DNA from: Ochotona curzoniae
Taxonomy: Eukaryota > Chordata > Mammalia > Lagomorpha > Ochotonidae
Length of the DNA stretch: 64,000 nucleotides
Assembly: GCF_017591425.1 (NCBI RefSeq)
Contig: NW_024465751.1
Span: 9,734,001 to 9,798,000 of the forward strand
Reading direction: 5' to 3'
Shown: in pieces, positions 1 through 10,950 of the stretch
Numbering within the stretch: position 1 is the first letter of the stretch
Layout: the number at the start of each line of letters is the position of its first letter
Notes under the pieces: model-generated
Seen by the model: the letters and a program-made list of their open reading frames with translations, nothing else
What the model was told of the DNA's origin: nothing
Databases searched by the model: none
Program-made: the position numbers and the translations under genes

Positions 1-872
1 TTCTAAAAGCGAACAGACTAACTGCCGTTTCCTGACCGCCAACCCGAAACCCGACTCCTTCAGTTAGACCGGGGTACCCCGCCACAACTGGGCAGCACAC
101 ACCTTGACTGCTGCTGGCATGGCACTGTCCCCGGGTCCTCAAGAAGATGGGGAGGGCGCACCTGTACAACCCCCTCGCTCTCACCCATGCGCCCCTATTA
201 CCTTTTATGTGTGTAGACATGGAAAACCAGGAGTGCACACCAGTAGTTCCAATCCCAAGCTCACAGCACTGTCCACTCCCAGTTTTCCATATCCAGGTGA
301 GACCCTCTTCCAATGCAGGGAAATGCGGCTGTCTTATTCCCAAGGTATTTACTTTCTGGAGCACAGTTCCTGTGTCAATCGAACTTGGCCCATACCGCGT
401 GCCCACACGCGCTCGGCCCCTCCGGCAGAACCACCACCCAATCCCAGCACACACACATCCACCACCTCACTGCTTCTGGACTAGAACGTTCCATGAGGCA
501 AGAGGAGACAGGAGGGCAGCGTGAAGACCAAGTGCCCAGAAGTCTTACCTGTACTGCACTGTAACGATAACGTACAGAACAAACTGTGTTCTTTTTAAAC
601 TGCCTGATGAAATATCAGAAATCAAGTGATAAACTTCCGGCAGTTAAATTTAAAAAATAAGTTGTTTTAAAATCAGTGAAGATGAGCACTTTAGTTCCCT
701 AAAATACTGAAGAGCAGCTCTCTATCCTTTCCTTTTTTTTTCAGCACTTTTAATGTTTTGCAAGCTAAGTGAGTTATAGTTCAACTTGGAATTCCTGAAT
801 GAATAATCAATAGCATGAACTAAATAAGTCAGTGACTTGTTAATGAGGTAAGTATCACCAGTATCGGCTCAC
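1..872 (-). other. TBC1D31: TBC1D31 intron 2 (partial)
   Basis: Sequence downstream of TBC1D31 exon 2. I looked on the minus strand for the next WD-repeat exon and did not recognise one. Short ORFs here carry no recognisable motif. There is a T-rich run near 730-741. Confidence 0.6.
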
Positions 873-1019
873 CTGTTTCCATTCAGGTCAAAAACATAGA
901 TATTTCCCTGATGGTCTCCAGCAATGAGGGAATCCCCTGACCCGTCGAAAGCCACGTTCAGGAATCGCAACACTTTTGGATGGTAGTCAGAGGTGCTGTG
1001 GATGATGTTCACGATAATT
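873..1019 (-). CDS. TBC1D31: TBC1D31 coding exon 2 (start of WD-repeat region)
   Basis: Read on the minus strand, this 147-bp exon encodes IIVNIIHSTSDYHPKVLRFL and continues through GDHQGNIYVFDLNGN. This closely matches the N-terminal WD-repeat part of TBC1D31/WDR67 as I remember the human protein. The acceptor is TTTTTAACAG at 1020-1021 and the donor is GTGAGC at 872-871. The incoming phase (one base completing a Gly codon) fits exon 1 exactly, and the exon ends two bases into an Arg codon (AG|G). TBC1D31 is a WD40 plus Rab-GAP-like TBC protein of centriolar satellites. The GDHxGxIYVFDL stretch is a typical WD blade strand. Exon 3 and the remainder lie beyond the left edge or were not recognised in 1-870. 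Confidence 0.93.
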
Positions 1020-2197
1020 CTGTTAAAAACAAAAGCATACGTTCCATGTCAAGTACGTTTGTAAAGAGCGACTGAGTGGTTTGAAAGGCAGAGTTCCTCC
1101 CCGCAGCCCCTTGTATGTCTCTGCCCTGCCACCATGGGAAGACCCAGGAAGATCTTCAGGATGGAGGGCAAAGCAGCCCGAGGCTGTGGGACTGAGGCAG
1201 CGACCACCTGTCAGGTCCCAGCACTGGGAAAAGTGCATTTCCAACTCAGTTCCTCTAACTTCCCACGCGGGGCGCCTTGCCTCTCTGGCAATACCATAAG
1301 CAAAGGCATCGAGGGAACAAACGGAAAGCTACCATTTCAGCGGAAGAAACAAACAATAAAGACATTCGAACAAAGAACACCTTCAATTCTTTTAACACTG
1401 CAGGTGTACCTAGATACTTTCTAACAGTATGAAAGAATGAATCAAAGAATAATTATTACAATGTTTAGAGCAGAGGGGAGGGTGGGATTTACAAACACGC
1501 CAAATTTGGGCATGAAAACCCAAAGAACCCTCACTTAAGACAAAAGTCTTTTCGGCAAAGTTGATGTGAGCCGACCGCTGCGATGGGACAGTCACAGCCA
1601 CCAGAACGCAAACAAGCTGCTGGTACTCTCAGCACGGCGCTTTGGTCCTTCGTCAAGTTGTAGTTAGTCCAGAAGCAACCCAACGAGCTAAGAAAAATCC
1701 ACCAGAGCGAGAGGCTGGGACAGCAACTTATTTCCAAGAAAGAAGTGGGGGGCTGCCTCCCGCCGAGGAGATAACCCGGCCTGCCCGCAGCAAAAGCAGC
1801 CTGGCCGTAGGTGCTCAGCCCTGCGCTACACAATCCAACTCCCGGCCCCTGACGCTCAGGCCAACATGACCAACCCCAGAGCACCGAAGTTTATTCTGTC
1901 CACTCGGGTATCCGAGTACCCACTCCGGGCCGGGGATCCACCCACGAGACACGCAAACGCTCCCGCGCACACCGCACCTCAGCTGCTGCGAACCTCCCCC
2001 CGGCCGGGCTGCAGCCCCGGGACCCGGAAGGTGCTCCCCGAGGGCCGTGGCGTCCGGAGCTCCCTGAGGCATGTCCCACCGCGGGGATGCAGACCAGGGG
2101 CAGAAGGCGAACTCCTACGCACCCGCCGCAGCCCTTCCAAGCGCGTCTGCACCGGCGCGCACCCGCTCCTCTCCGCCTCCACCGCCGCCGTCCTTAC

Positions 2198-2274
2198 CCG
2201 TCCCGAGTGCCCGGGGACGGCTTGCGATGCCATATCTTGCCGCTCTCCTTGTTGCCCAGGTCGGTGCTCTGCAT
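2198..2274 (-). CDS. TBC1D31: TBC1D31 coding exon 1 (start codon)
   Basis: The minus-strand ATG at 2274-2272 opens MQSTDLGNKESGKIWHRKPS followed by PGTRDG, which differs from the human start I remember at about one residue. The exon ends at 2198 before the donor GTAAGGA, two bases into a Gly codon that exon 2 completes with A. The frame is open upstream of this Met for 44 codons, but that part is GC-rich 5' UTR without similarity, so the downstream Met is chosen. The exon sits in a CpG island and the gene is transcribed away from DERL1. Intron 1 (1020-2197) is about 1.2 kb. Confidence 0.93.
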
Positions 2275-2560
2275 GGCGAGGTCCACCTGCCACAGCCGTG
2301 AACCTGGTGGGTAACCGTCCCGGTGCCTTCCCGGCAGGCGCCGCGCTCCCGACCCGGGAAATTCGAGCGCCGGCCGGAGTTCCAGCCCGGCCCTGGACCG
2401 CACCAACCGCGCGAGGGACGTCCACTTCTACTTACAACCAACCGGAAGGCGGAACTCCTACACTCCGCCCGGGTGTCCCCCTTCTTCAAGCAATGGAATC
2501 GGCCAACGACCCTCCCTTAGACTCCGCCCCTTTTTGAATCTACGCCCACTGGGATCCCAA

Positions 2561-2580
2561 AGCCTTCTGGGAATCGTAGT
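2561..2580 (-). promoter_or_regulatory. ZNF143/SBS-like motif upstream of TBC1D31
   Basis: The minus-strand sequence ACTACGATTCCCAGAAGGCT resembles the ACTACAATTCCCAGAATGC-type element bound by ZNF143 and common within a few hundred bases of mammalian CpG-island start sites. Assignment is by motif only. Confidence 0.6.
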
Positions 2581-2600
2581 TTTTCTTGTGGGGCGTGTGT

Positions 2601-3212
2601 GGGCTTGGGAATTCTGCGCTCTTGGGTTTTAGACTCCCGCCAGAGGCAACAAGAATGTCTTGTGGTCCCTGAAGTCCATTCTAAACTGCCTTTCAGGGAC
2701 GAAAGGATTATTTAGGGGTAGCTTACAGAGAAGCAAGGAGCCAAACACATTGGCGATGCAAGTTCTCTCATAGAACTGTTTGGGTTGGAAGAACCATTGC
2801 GTGGAATAGAAACTGCGTTGCAAGCGGCTTGTCATCTCATGGTGGACGCAGGTGTACAATGCTGGGTACATCGAGAGCCTCGGTGTCCAGCGACCTACTA
2901 CATCGAGCTTTTTGTAAGCAGACTCCCTGGCGTCCTCACAGCCACACCACTTAGTCACGCCTCTCTCGGAACTTTCCCAGCCGTGAAGTGACACGTGAGT
3001 GCAGTTCAGTTTGGCCCTTTCACTATCGCCGGGATTTTTCAGTTCAGAGTTTGACGAAAGGCTCTGGGTTCACAGGTCCTCCAGTCGCAGTCCCGAGAGG
3101 CAAAATGTCGTTAACAGTAAGCTGCATGGACACCTAAGGATTTTTGTAAAAGTTTGGTTAGTACTTTCATGGTTCCCAGGGATCAGGCCTTCCTTCTGTG
3201 CCTTATATGAGG
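2601..3212. other. Intergenic stretch, no gene seen
   Basis: Unique sequence upstream of TBC1D31. A 121-codon open frame on the minus strand (2629-2994) has no recognisable family. A CACGTG E-box lies at 2992-2997. No repeat was recognised. Confidence 0.4.
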
Positions 3213-3540
3213 ACCTGGCGCCATGGCTCAAATGGCTGACCCTCCCTCTCACATGTGCCGGGATCCCATATGGGCACCACTTTGTGTCCTGGCTGCTGCA
3301 CTTCCCATCCAGCTCCCTGCTTGTGGCCTGGGAAAGCAGTGAAGGACGGCCCAGGGCCTTGGGTCCCTGCACCAGCGTGGGAGACCTGGAAGAAGCTCCT
3401 GGCTTCAGATCAACTCAGGTCTGGCCATTGCAGCCATTTGGGGAGTAAACCAGCAGATGAATGCTCTTTCTGTCTGTCTCTCCTTCTCTCTGTAAATCTG
3501 CTTTTCCAATAAAAAAAAAAAAAATCTTTTTTTTTTTAAA
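3213..3540 (+). repeat. CSINE, full-length
   Basis: tRNA-derived lagomorph C-repeat, sense orientation: head near 3213, CCGGGATCCCATATGGGCAC core, GGCCTGGGAAAGCAGTGAAGG body, and CCAATAAAA plus a long A/T-rich tail. Confidence 0.9.
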
Positions 3541-3562
3541 GAAGAATTTATGCATGCACTTG

Positions 3563-3795
3563 GGAGTTAGTTAATGTGGTAGCACAGTGGGTTAAGCTAC
3601 GGCCTGGGACTCTTGATCCTGTTTCCTGCTAATGTGTCTGGGCAAGCAGCAGAGGAACCCAGGTCCACACAGGAGACTGAGAAGCAGCTCTTCATTTCTG
3701 GCTTAGCTTGGCCAGCCCTGGCCATTGTGGCCATTTGGAAAGTGATCCAGGGAATGAAAGAACTCTCTCTCTCTTTCTCTCTGAAACAGGTGGCC
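3563..3795 (+). repeat. Older, diverged CSINE
   Basis: Sense copy with internal deletions: TGTGGTAGCACAGTGGGTTA head, GGGCAAGCAGCAGAGGA body, and CCATTGTGGCCATTTGGAA, ending in a TCTC run. It lies just behind a younger copy. Confidence 0.75.
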
Positions 3796-4214
3796 TCGAC
3801 GGAAGGCTTCAGGAGACATTGCTACCCAAGTTCAGTCTGGAAGATGGCAAAGGGGTTATCGGGGCAGAGAAGGAAGTGGAGGAAGCAGCCTCTGCCTAAA
3901 GGCGAGGGGTCAGGGGCTGTGACGGCACATGGTAACTTCCAGAAAGGACAGGAGCATTTCTCTTAAAATACAGAATGAGCAAAACAGAACATGCTTAGCA
4001 GTTAGGAAACTCGGCAATAACAGCTACCACTGTTACTCCAGGGGTGATGAAAAGGGAATCACACTGTAAGATATGCAAAGTGAGAGAACAGGAAAGACTC
4101 CACCTGCCACGCTAAGGGGTTTGGATCTTATCCTTCAAGGTTCCGGAGAGGCTTCTTGTTTCTAGATGCATCCCTCTGAGTGCTGTGGGAGGGTTGCTTG
4201 GAAGAGCTTCAGTT

Positions 4215-4549
4215 GGGGCCAGCACAGTGACTCCACATGCTAATCCTCCACCTGCAGCACAGGCACCCCAGATGGGTGTTGCTTCTAGTCCTGTCTGCTC
4301 CACTTCCAAGCCAGCTCCATGCTCATGGCCTGGGAGAGCAAAAGGGGATGGCCCAAGTCCTTAGACCTCTGCACCCAGGTGGGAGATCCAAGGAAGCTCT
4401 TGGCTCCTGGCTTCAAATCATCTGAGTTCTGGCCCATGTGGCCTTTTGAGGGAAAGAACCAGCAGATGGAAGATCTTTGTCTCTCCTTCTTTCTGTAAAT
4501 CTGCCTTTTGAATGAAAAGAAATAAATCTTTTTTAAAAAAAAAAAAGAC
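4215..4549 (+). repeat. CSINE, full-length, older subfamily
   Basis: Sense copy from GGGGCCAGCACAGTGACT to GAATGAAAAGAAATAAATC and an A-rich tail. The head differs from the GCAGTAGCCTAGTGG subfamily, so it is probably older. Confidence 0.87.
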
Positions 4550-5330
4550 TTCGGGGCTTGGGGCGGAAAGAGGAGAGGGGCTGTTTCAGGTGGGACCAAC
4601 AGTGATGAGGGGCTGACCAGGCTGCCTGGCACAGAAGTTGCAAACAGGCCACACCTGGATGATGCTCTCTTGACATGTGCTGCGGGAAAGCCAAGACTGC
4701 AAAAGAAGCAGTTGTGTTGCATCAGTAAAAGAGAAAGACATGTCATGCTTCCAAGTGGTGCCAGCTGAGGCCGTGTGCTCCATTTCCTGGATGACTCAGC
4801 GCGGGGAGGGAAGTCCACTTGAGGTGAACTTCAGCATCAAGCACGTCCCTGCCCCCATCAGTGTGAGTCAGAGCAGAAAAAAAAAAAAAAGAAAAGAAAA
4901 GCAGAGGGATGTGTTCTAGGCTGCTGGAGCGATGTGGACACCTAGGCGTCCTCATCACACATGAAAGCGACCGAGGACAGGGCTTGTCGCATCATCAAAA
5001 GGACTTGGCACCTGTGGTCATGTCAGTGCAGGTCAGTGCTTCTCGGAGGCTGCAAGTTCACATGCAAGTGCAGTGAGGACACGCTGACATGGTTTAAGGG
5101 TTCTGAGGGCTTCTTCCAGACTAATGAGAGCAGCTCAGCCAGGGAATCTGTTCCATGACCAAATAACCTGAGCCTGTTCTTTCATGTCTCAAGGTGGCCT
5201 AAGAAGCTAGGACAGGCTAGAGCCTCTTGGTACCTAGGCACAACTGTGTGCCATTCCGTATTTTTGTAAATGTGGCATTATTTTATATAATTCCCCAATT
5301 GTTGGTGGGTGGGATTTAAAAAACAAGGAT

Positions 5331-5652
5331 GGGTCCAGTGCAGTAGCCTAGTGGCTAAAGTCCTGCCTTGCATCTGCCCGGATCCCATATGGGCCCCTGT
5401 TCATGTCCCAGAGGCCCCACTTCTCATCCAGCTCCCTGCTTGTGGCTTGGGAAAGTGGAGGAGGACGGCCCAAAGCCTTGGGACCCTGCACCTGAGGGAA
5501 GACCTAGAAGAAGCTCCTGGCTTCGGATTGGCTCAGCTCTGGTCATTGCAGGCACTTGAGGAGTGAATCAATGATGGAAGATCTTTCTGTCTCTCCTCTC
5601 TGTAAATCTGACTTTCCAATAATAATAAACAAACAAAAACAAACAAATAAAT
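5331..5652 (+). repeat. CSINE, young pika-type head
   Basis: Sense copy with GCAGTAGCCTAGTGGCTAAAG head and GGATCCCATATGGGCCCC core; the tail is AATAATAATAAACAAACAAA. This head form is the main reason for preferring pika as the source. Confidence 0.9.
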
Positions 5653-5952
5653 GTAATGTAGCAGGTTAAGCCACTGCCTGAGTTGCTGACATCCCATGTG
5701 AGTACTGATTCATGCCCAGCTGCTTTACTTCTCATCCGGCTCCCTGTTAACAGCCCGGGCAAAGCAGCGGAACATGGCCCAAGTACTTGAGTCCTTGCCA
5801 CCTATGTTGCGAACCTACAGGAAGCTCCTGGCTCCTGGCTCCAGTCTGACCCAGCCCAAGCCACTGTAACCACATGGGGGGTGAACCAGTGGATGGAAGA
5901 TCTGTGTTTGTTTTCCCTCTGTCTTTGTAACTGTAAAATAAATAAATGAGTA
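5653..5952 (+). repeat. Older CSINE, sense
   Basis: Begins TGTAGCAGGTTAAGCCACTG and ends CTGTAAAATAAATAAATG. It directly follows the tail of the preceding SINE and meets an inverted copy at its own tail. Confidence 0.8.
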
Positions 5953-6270
5953 TTTAAAAAATTATTTTTGAATGGCAGTGAGAGGGAGAGACATTTGTTG
6001 GTTCACTACCCAAATACTGATGGCAGCTGTACCTGGCCCAGGCCAAACCTGGGAGCCTGGAACTCATTCTGAATTTCCCATATGGGTGGCAGGGACCCAA
6101 GTACCTGAGAGGCCACTGGCTGCCTCCCAAGGCGCACAAGCAGGAAGTTAGATGGGAAACGGAGCTGAGACTCTCTCCCAGGTCCTCTGACACGGGATCC
6201 AGCTCTCCCAAGCCATAGCTGAAAGTCACGCCAAATGCCTGCCTGGCAGCTGGGCTTTGTGAAGCAGTTA
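5953..6270 (-). repeat. Older CSINE, antisense
   Basis: Antisense: AAAAAATTATTTTTGAATGG tail side, then GGTTCACTACCCAAATACTG, AAGCAGGAAGTTAGATGGGA, ending near 6270. It forms a tail-to-tail inverted pair with the copy at 5653-5952. Confidence 0.75.
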
Positions 6271-7194
6271 GCATCTCATTGTGCTAGTGCAGACAGTAGC
6301 ATGAGCTAGCTGGTCGTGATTTCATATGGCCAAGCTTCCAAACTGAACACAGCAGGCCACAGCCCAGTGTGGAGCCGTCTGTGGGCCGAGGGCTGTGCAG
6401 CCCGAGGTTGCTGGGAGTGTATCCCATGGAACTGCATGGTTTCCCTGACTCACGGCTCCTAAGCACACCTGTGGGATCAGAGGATAAACCATCAATCCAA
6501 CTTGCAGGATGCTTGCAAACTGAGGGGGAAATGCCTCTGAATGTCGGAAGGGAGGATTAACTGATTGACTGCATGTGCACTGTCCAGCTAAGTGTTCCAG
6601 GCTGCTGTGGCACCCTTCTCCAGTGAGAGGGGCACGTTCCTGCAGACAGCTGACCTGCAAGATTTGGTGCCTGACAGTCACTTCCTTAGACCCATGTCAT
6701 CACACCTCCACTGATTCTGTGGCCCTCCCGTGGCCTAACGTGGTCTCTAAGGCGCCCTCGTTCTGCCGTACAAACTGTCTTTTGCAAGTGTTTTAGTTGT
6801 GTTGATTACATCGATAGCTTTGAAAACTACTGTGAAAAACCTTCCACTTGAGACAGGAGACAGAGCAGATAGGGCATGTGTGAAATGGTTTAATCTCAGA
6901 GTCCTTTTTGCCAGCGAAGCCAAACTCCAACGCAGGGACCATCTGCTTAGCTAATCCTGCAGAGAATTCTGTAGATGCAGGTAGATGCCGACACACCGGG
7001 TGGGGTAGGGTGCCAGCACCTGTACTTGGTAACTGTTTTTCACTTTACTGCCATCTGTTCTTTGGTCTTGCTTGCTTCTTCTTCTTTTTTTTTTTTTTTG
7101 CTTGCTTCTTGATTTCAAATGATATTGAAGCTCCTGTTCAAATTTGACATTAAATCAAAACCTCTAATTCTTGAGTAGTGTGAATAGAATTTTA
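6271..7194. other. Intergenic, no gene seen
   Basis: Mostly unique sequence. A poly-T run (about 7084-7100) flanked by GCTTGCTTCTT repeats is the only obvious structure. ORFs are short and without motif. Confidence 0.4.
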
Positions 7195-7500
7195 ATTTTT
7201 TTTAAATAAAAAAGGCAGATCAGATCCATAATCAGGGAGAAGAAGAAATAGAAAGACCTTCCATCTGCTAGTTCACTCCCCAAATGGCCGCAACAGGCAG
7301 AGCTGAGTGAATCAGAAGCCAGAAGCCAGAAGCCGAGAGCCTCCTCCAGGCCTCCTGCAGGATGCCAAGGCTCTGGGCAGTCCTCCACTGCTTCTCCATG
7401 TCACAAGCAGGGAGCTGGATGGAAAGTGGAGCATCTGAAACACAAATCAATGGTCACATGGGCTCCTGGTGCCTGCAAGATGAGGAGGACTCACTGGGCC
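7195..7500 (-). repeat. Diverged CSINE, antisense
   Basis: Antisense copy: AAATAAAAAAGGCAGATCAG, GTTCACTCCCCAAATGGCCG, triplicated CAGAAGC, then CACAAGCAGGGAGCTGGATG. The head end is degraded. Confidence 0.75.
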
Positions 7501-9170
7501 AAGGCACCAAGTCTCTGTTCTCCCTGTAAATACCCATGCACTTGTTAGGGCTTGTGCTCTGAGTAACGCTTCGAAAAATACAGGTGCAACACTTAAATGC
7601 GAGGGACCCAGATGATCTCATTTGGCAATTCCTGGGGTGTGCATACTCCTGCCATGGCCGATTTCAAGCTGCCAAAGCGATGTCACTGCACGTAGCAGGG
7701 TGAAGAGGTGAGCATTGGCACACTCTGCTGCTACACAGTCTGAACGCTGCAAATCCGTGAACAATGTCAAGTTTAGACAAGAGTGAAGTGTAGCACAGTA
7801 GTAGGTGAAGGCGTTTAAAACACAATTTATCTTAATGTAGATTCATATTATCTAATTTTAATAACATCTGCCATTTGATCATTGACTCTGGAAATGTAGC
7901 TTTTGGTTCCTGTGAGCTGGCGTGAACTGGCTCTAACGCCGCATGACTCACTCTCATCCTTACACATTTGACATTGGAGTTATTTATTGGGGCAAAATAG
8001 ACCACCTAAGATTGATCTGGTAAGGATAACGATGATTTCCTACACTTGATCTTAGCCAAAAGGCCAAGAAGTGATACGATGATTTCCTATTTCTCAGGAT
8101 TTCGTGTGTTAACCGAGCTCAAATGGATAGTTCTGATACACCTGATATGACCCAGAACAATGGAGATGACCTTGACCTGAAGCCTGTCAGGGGATTAAGG
8201 TGCCTTCCCTTGCAAACGAGTGCCTTTCTCCATTCTGTGGCCCCGTAGAGCTTCTTCACATGGCCCTGGCTTCTGAGAAACGTGTGTCACAACAGGGCAC
8301 ACCCAAGTGTCCATCAGGGTCCTCCTGTATCACCTGCTAAGGCTGGCTGCACTGCTGAAAAAGACCAGAATCAGTGTTTCCGGGAATGACACAGTGCACG
8401 CACCCTGACAGAGAGGCTTTGTTAGAGGCTCTTCCTGTAATAGTTGACTCAGGAGCATATTTGGAAGGAATATAAACAGAATAAACCACTCTTCTTGGGC
8501 TGGGGCTGTCCAAGGGGCCGTGTCGGTGTGTGAGTGACCAGGCATCATGTAGAACTCCGTGGCTCTCAGCAAGGCTGATTTTTGCCTGCTGAGGCTGTTT
8601 GCCCATGTCTGTGCACAGTTCTGGTGATCAGAGCTGGGAAGCGGGTTGCTACTGCCACATGACAGCCAAGGATGCTTGCAATCACCCAACGACATCCGAG
8701 ATGGCCCCTTTGGAGCCAGGCAGAACTAGTGCAAAGTGCAACCAACTTCCAGGTTGAGGGACATTGTACACAACTTAATAGATGCCCTACCGTGGCTGTT
8801 TACAATGTACGCTTTCTCTTCCCAACATGCTTTCCCCTTTTGCTTGGATACCATGGGCTAGATATAAAATCCTGTCAGCATTTCCTAATGCGTGTTCTTG
8901 GAGAGGCTTCAAACCGACACGACAGAAGTAGCAGCTGAAGCTCAAACGCTGTGCCAGTCAAACATGTGCATATTTGCACATCACATCTGTAGTGACAGCA
9001 ATAATATCCCGTGATGCGAAGGGGCTACACAGGTGAGCCGCCCTAACACATCTCCAATTATTTTTACCTGGTTTTCTGGCTTTGAATTTTTTTGTGCCTC
9101 TCTTGGCACTCTTTTCCAGGTAAACAGCATTTTTCTATTCCTTATGATACAAAAGTTAAGAAGAGGAGCT
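7501..9170. other. Intergenic, no gene seen (apart from the U2 fragment)
   Basis: A/T-balanced unique sequence with only short motif-less ORFs on either strand. Confidence 0.4.
8029..8089 (-). pseudogene. RNU2 (pseudogene fragment): U2 snRNA 5' fragment, tailless retropseudogene with target duplication
   Basis: The minus strand of 8043-8075 reads ATCACTTCTTGGCCTTTTGG then CTAAGATCAAGTG, matching U2 snRNA nucleotides 1-33 with about two differences (both G/C to A/T). It is flanked by a perfect 14-bp direct repeat ACGATGATTTCCTA at 8029-8042 and 8076-8089. No A-tail separates the RNA-derived part from the repeat. The next U2 bases (TAG) are also the first bases of the duplication on that strand, so the junction has microhomology. 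Too short to be functional; it lacks the Sm site and 3' stem-loops. Confidence 0.85.
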
Positions 9171-9460
9171 TAATTCGTTCAATATATTCTTACTGAGCTC
9201 CTACTGTGTGCAAGAGCTGTTTTGGGTGCTGGACTGCATTTGCATGGAGTTTGCTTCCCAGTTAGAGATACAGACAATAAAGTAATAATAAGCAAATCAT
9301 ATCGGGTTAAGGAATAAAAAAGTGAGGGAAAATTTAAGTGCAGTAACAGGAAGAGAATGAGAGCATGGAAGGTTCCTTCAGCAAGGTGTGCAAGGAAGAC
9401 TCCCTTGGAGGGCTTTGTCTGAGTAGCGAAAATCACAGGTTTTCCAGGTCGCTGCTGGCT
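9171..9460 (+). repeat. Ancient L2-like interspersed repeat
   Basis: TTCAATATATTCTTACTGAG followed by CTCCTACTGTGTGCAAGAGC and TAGAGATACAGACAATAAAG resembles the old mammalian 'tactgagcacctactatgtgcc' repeat, generally classed with L2. Family assignment is from memory and approximate. Confidence 0.55.
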
Positions 9461-10579
9461 ACTCTGTGTGCCGGGTTTGTATCCATTTCGGAGTATAAGG
9501 TGACAAAGTAGCACAATCATTGGTTCTCTCACATTTCTAGAGCCAAACGTTCAACCTCAAGGTGCTTGGTAATAGATGGGGCACATTAAGGGGAAGAGTT
9601 CCATTTCCTTGCTGTAGTTCCTGATGGTTGTTGGCTATCCGTAGCACTCCTTGGCTGTAAACCCATTCCTCTGATCTCTGCCTCCATGTTCCCTCAGCTG
9701 TGTCCCCAGTGGGTGTACAGAGGCCTTTTCTTTTTATTAAGGCACATATCATTGAATTAAACCCACATGATCAGCTTGGCTTGAAACATGTGCAAAGACT
9801 AGATAAGGTCACATTCACAGGTACCAAGGGTCAGGATTTCAACATATGTATTTTGCAAAGCAATCCAACCGCCTGGTTATCACAACAACTAAGGGGCACA
9901 ATGGACATTTAGGGAAGGGACCCAGGTGTCCCGGTACGTAGGTAGTTTGCACTGAATGAAGTGGTCACACACCCGTGTGCAAGGTCCCGAGATATTCCTG
10001 CAAGTGAGAAGCCTGTTTGCAAGATTGGAACCTAGAATGAACTCCGTCACACACAAATAGATTATTTCTGGGAGTTTAGCATACACTCAACTTTCCTGGA
10101 ATGTCCCCACGGTTTTCATTGAGAAAAGGCAATAATCACCCGTCCCTTTTAAAAGCTGTTTGTGTTTTTGCTTCCTCTTCCTTCTCGGGAAGAAGGGCAC
10201 GTTTCTGCACTGTGTGTTGTGTGAGTTTTCCTGGAAATGACTCTGCATGTGTGAAAGTTCTCTTATCTTTTATTTGCAGCTGCAAATAAAAATTCCCATG
10301 CATGAACGCACCAGTTTATAAAACCAATCTGCTTTGTAGGAGCTCGTGGGTTCTTTCCAACAAGCTGCAATTTCAAATGATACAACATTAAACACCCTTG
10401 TGCCTGATTTGCGTAAGTTCTTTTACAGGATAAATGACTCAAGCAGGCATTACTGAGCCAAAGCGTAAATGTATGTGTTATTTCTGTTGTTCTAAATTTC
10501 CTCTTGTGCTGTTTTTGCCAGTTTGATAGTGAAAGTATCTAAATACAATTTTAATTTGATTTTATCCTATTATAAGCAG
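9461..10579. other. Intergenic, no gene seen
   Basis: No exon, RNA gene or clear repeat recognised; only short ORFs. Confidence 0.35.
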
Positions 10580-10950
10580 AGCTAAGCACTTTTTAAAAAA
10601 AAGATTCCTTTATTTTTTTTTAATGGAAAGGTGGATATACAGAGAGGAAAGACAGAGAGGAAAATCTTCCGTCCGATGATTCACTCCCCAAGTGACCACA
10701 ACAGCTGATGCCATGCCGATCCGAAGCCAGGAGCCTCTTCCGGGTCTCCCACGTGGGTGCAGGGTCCCAAAGCTTTGGGCTGTCCTCGTCTGCTTTCCCG
10801 GGCCACAAGCAGGGAGCTGGATGGGAAGCAGGGCTGCTGGGATTAGAACCAGCACCCATATGGGATCCCGGGCGTGCAAGGCGAGGACCTTAAACACTGT
10901 GCCACTGCGCCACTGCACCACCGTGCTGGGCCCAAGCTAGGCACCTTTTA
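10580..10950 (-). repeat. CSINE, young, with target duplication
   Basis: The antisense SINE body (10596-10934) ends in GCACCACCGTGCTGGGCCC. It is flanked by AGCTAAGCACTTTTTA (10580-10595) and AGCTAGGCACCTTTTA (10935-10950), a 16-bp duplication with two mismatches. Confidence 0.9.

Larger units (their letters stand above)
1870..2600 (-). promoter_or_regulatory. TBC1D31: TBC1D31 CpG-island promoter and 5' UTR
   Basis: CpG-dense, GC-rich block overlapping coding exon 1. Upstream of the ATG, read on the minus strand, are a GC box (GGGGCGGAG, about 2519-2527), an ETS-type CTTCCGG around 2440-2446, and a ZNF143/SBS-like ACTACGATTCCCAGAAGG ending the block at 2561-2580. No TATA box is visible. This fits a TATA-less housekeeping promoter. 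The exact transcription start cannot be seen; it probably lies between 2275 and 2560. Confidence 0.75.

Noticed and set aside
540..560. Donor-like GTAAGAC on the minus strand as a possible TBC1D31 exon 3 end
   Set aside because: The adjoining sequence does not encode the expected WD-repeat residues.
1866..2537. 223-codon plus-strand open frame over the TBC1D31 CpG island
   Set aside because: Antisense shadow of GC-rich DNA; stops are rare there, no domain is visible, and other frames are equally open.
2629..2994. 121-codon minus-strand ORF upstream of TBC1D31
   Set aside because: No recognised family, no splice or poly(A) context, and chance length is possible.
3232..3450. Recurrent ORFs with PACGLGK or MGTGSNPGSP-like peptides across the window
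   Set aside because: These are translations of CSINE copies, not a gene family.
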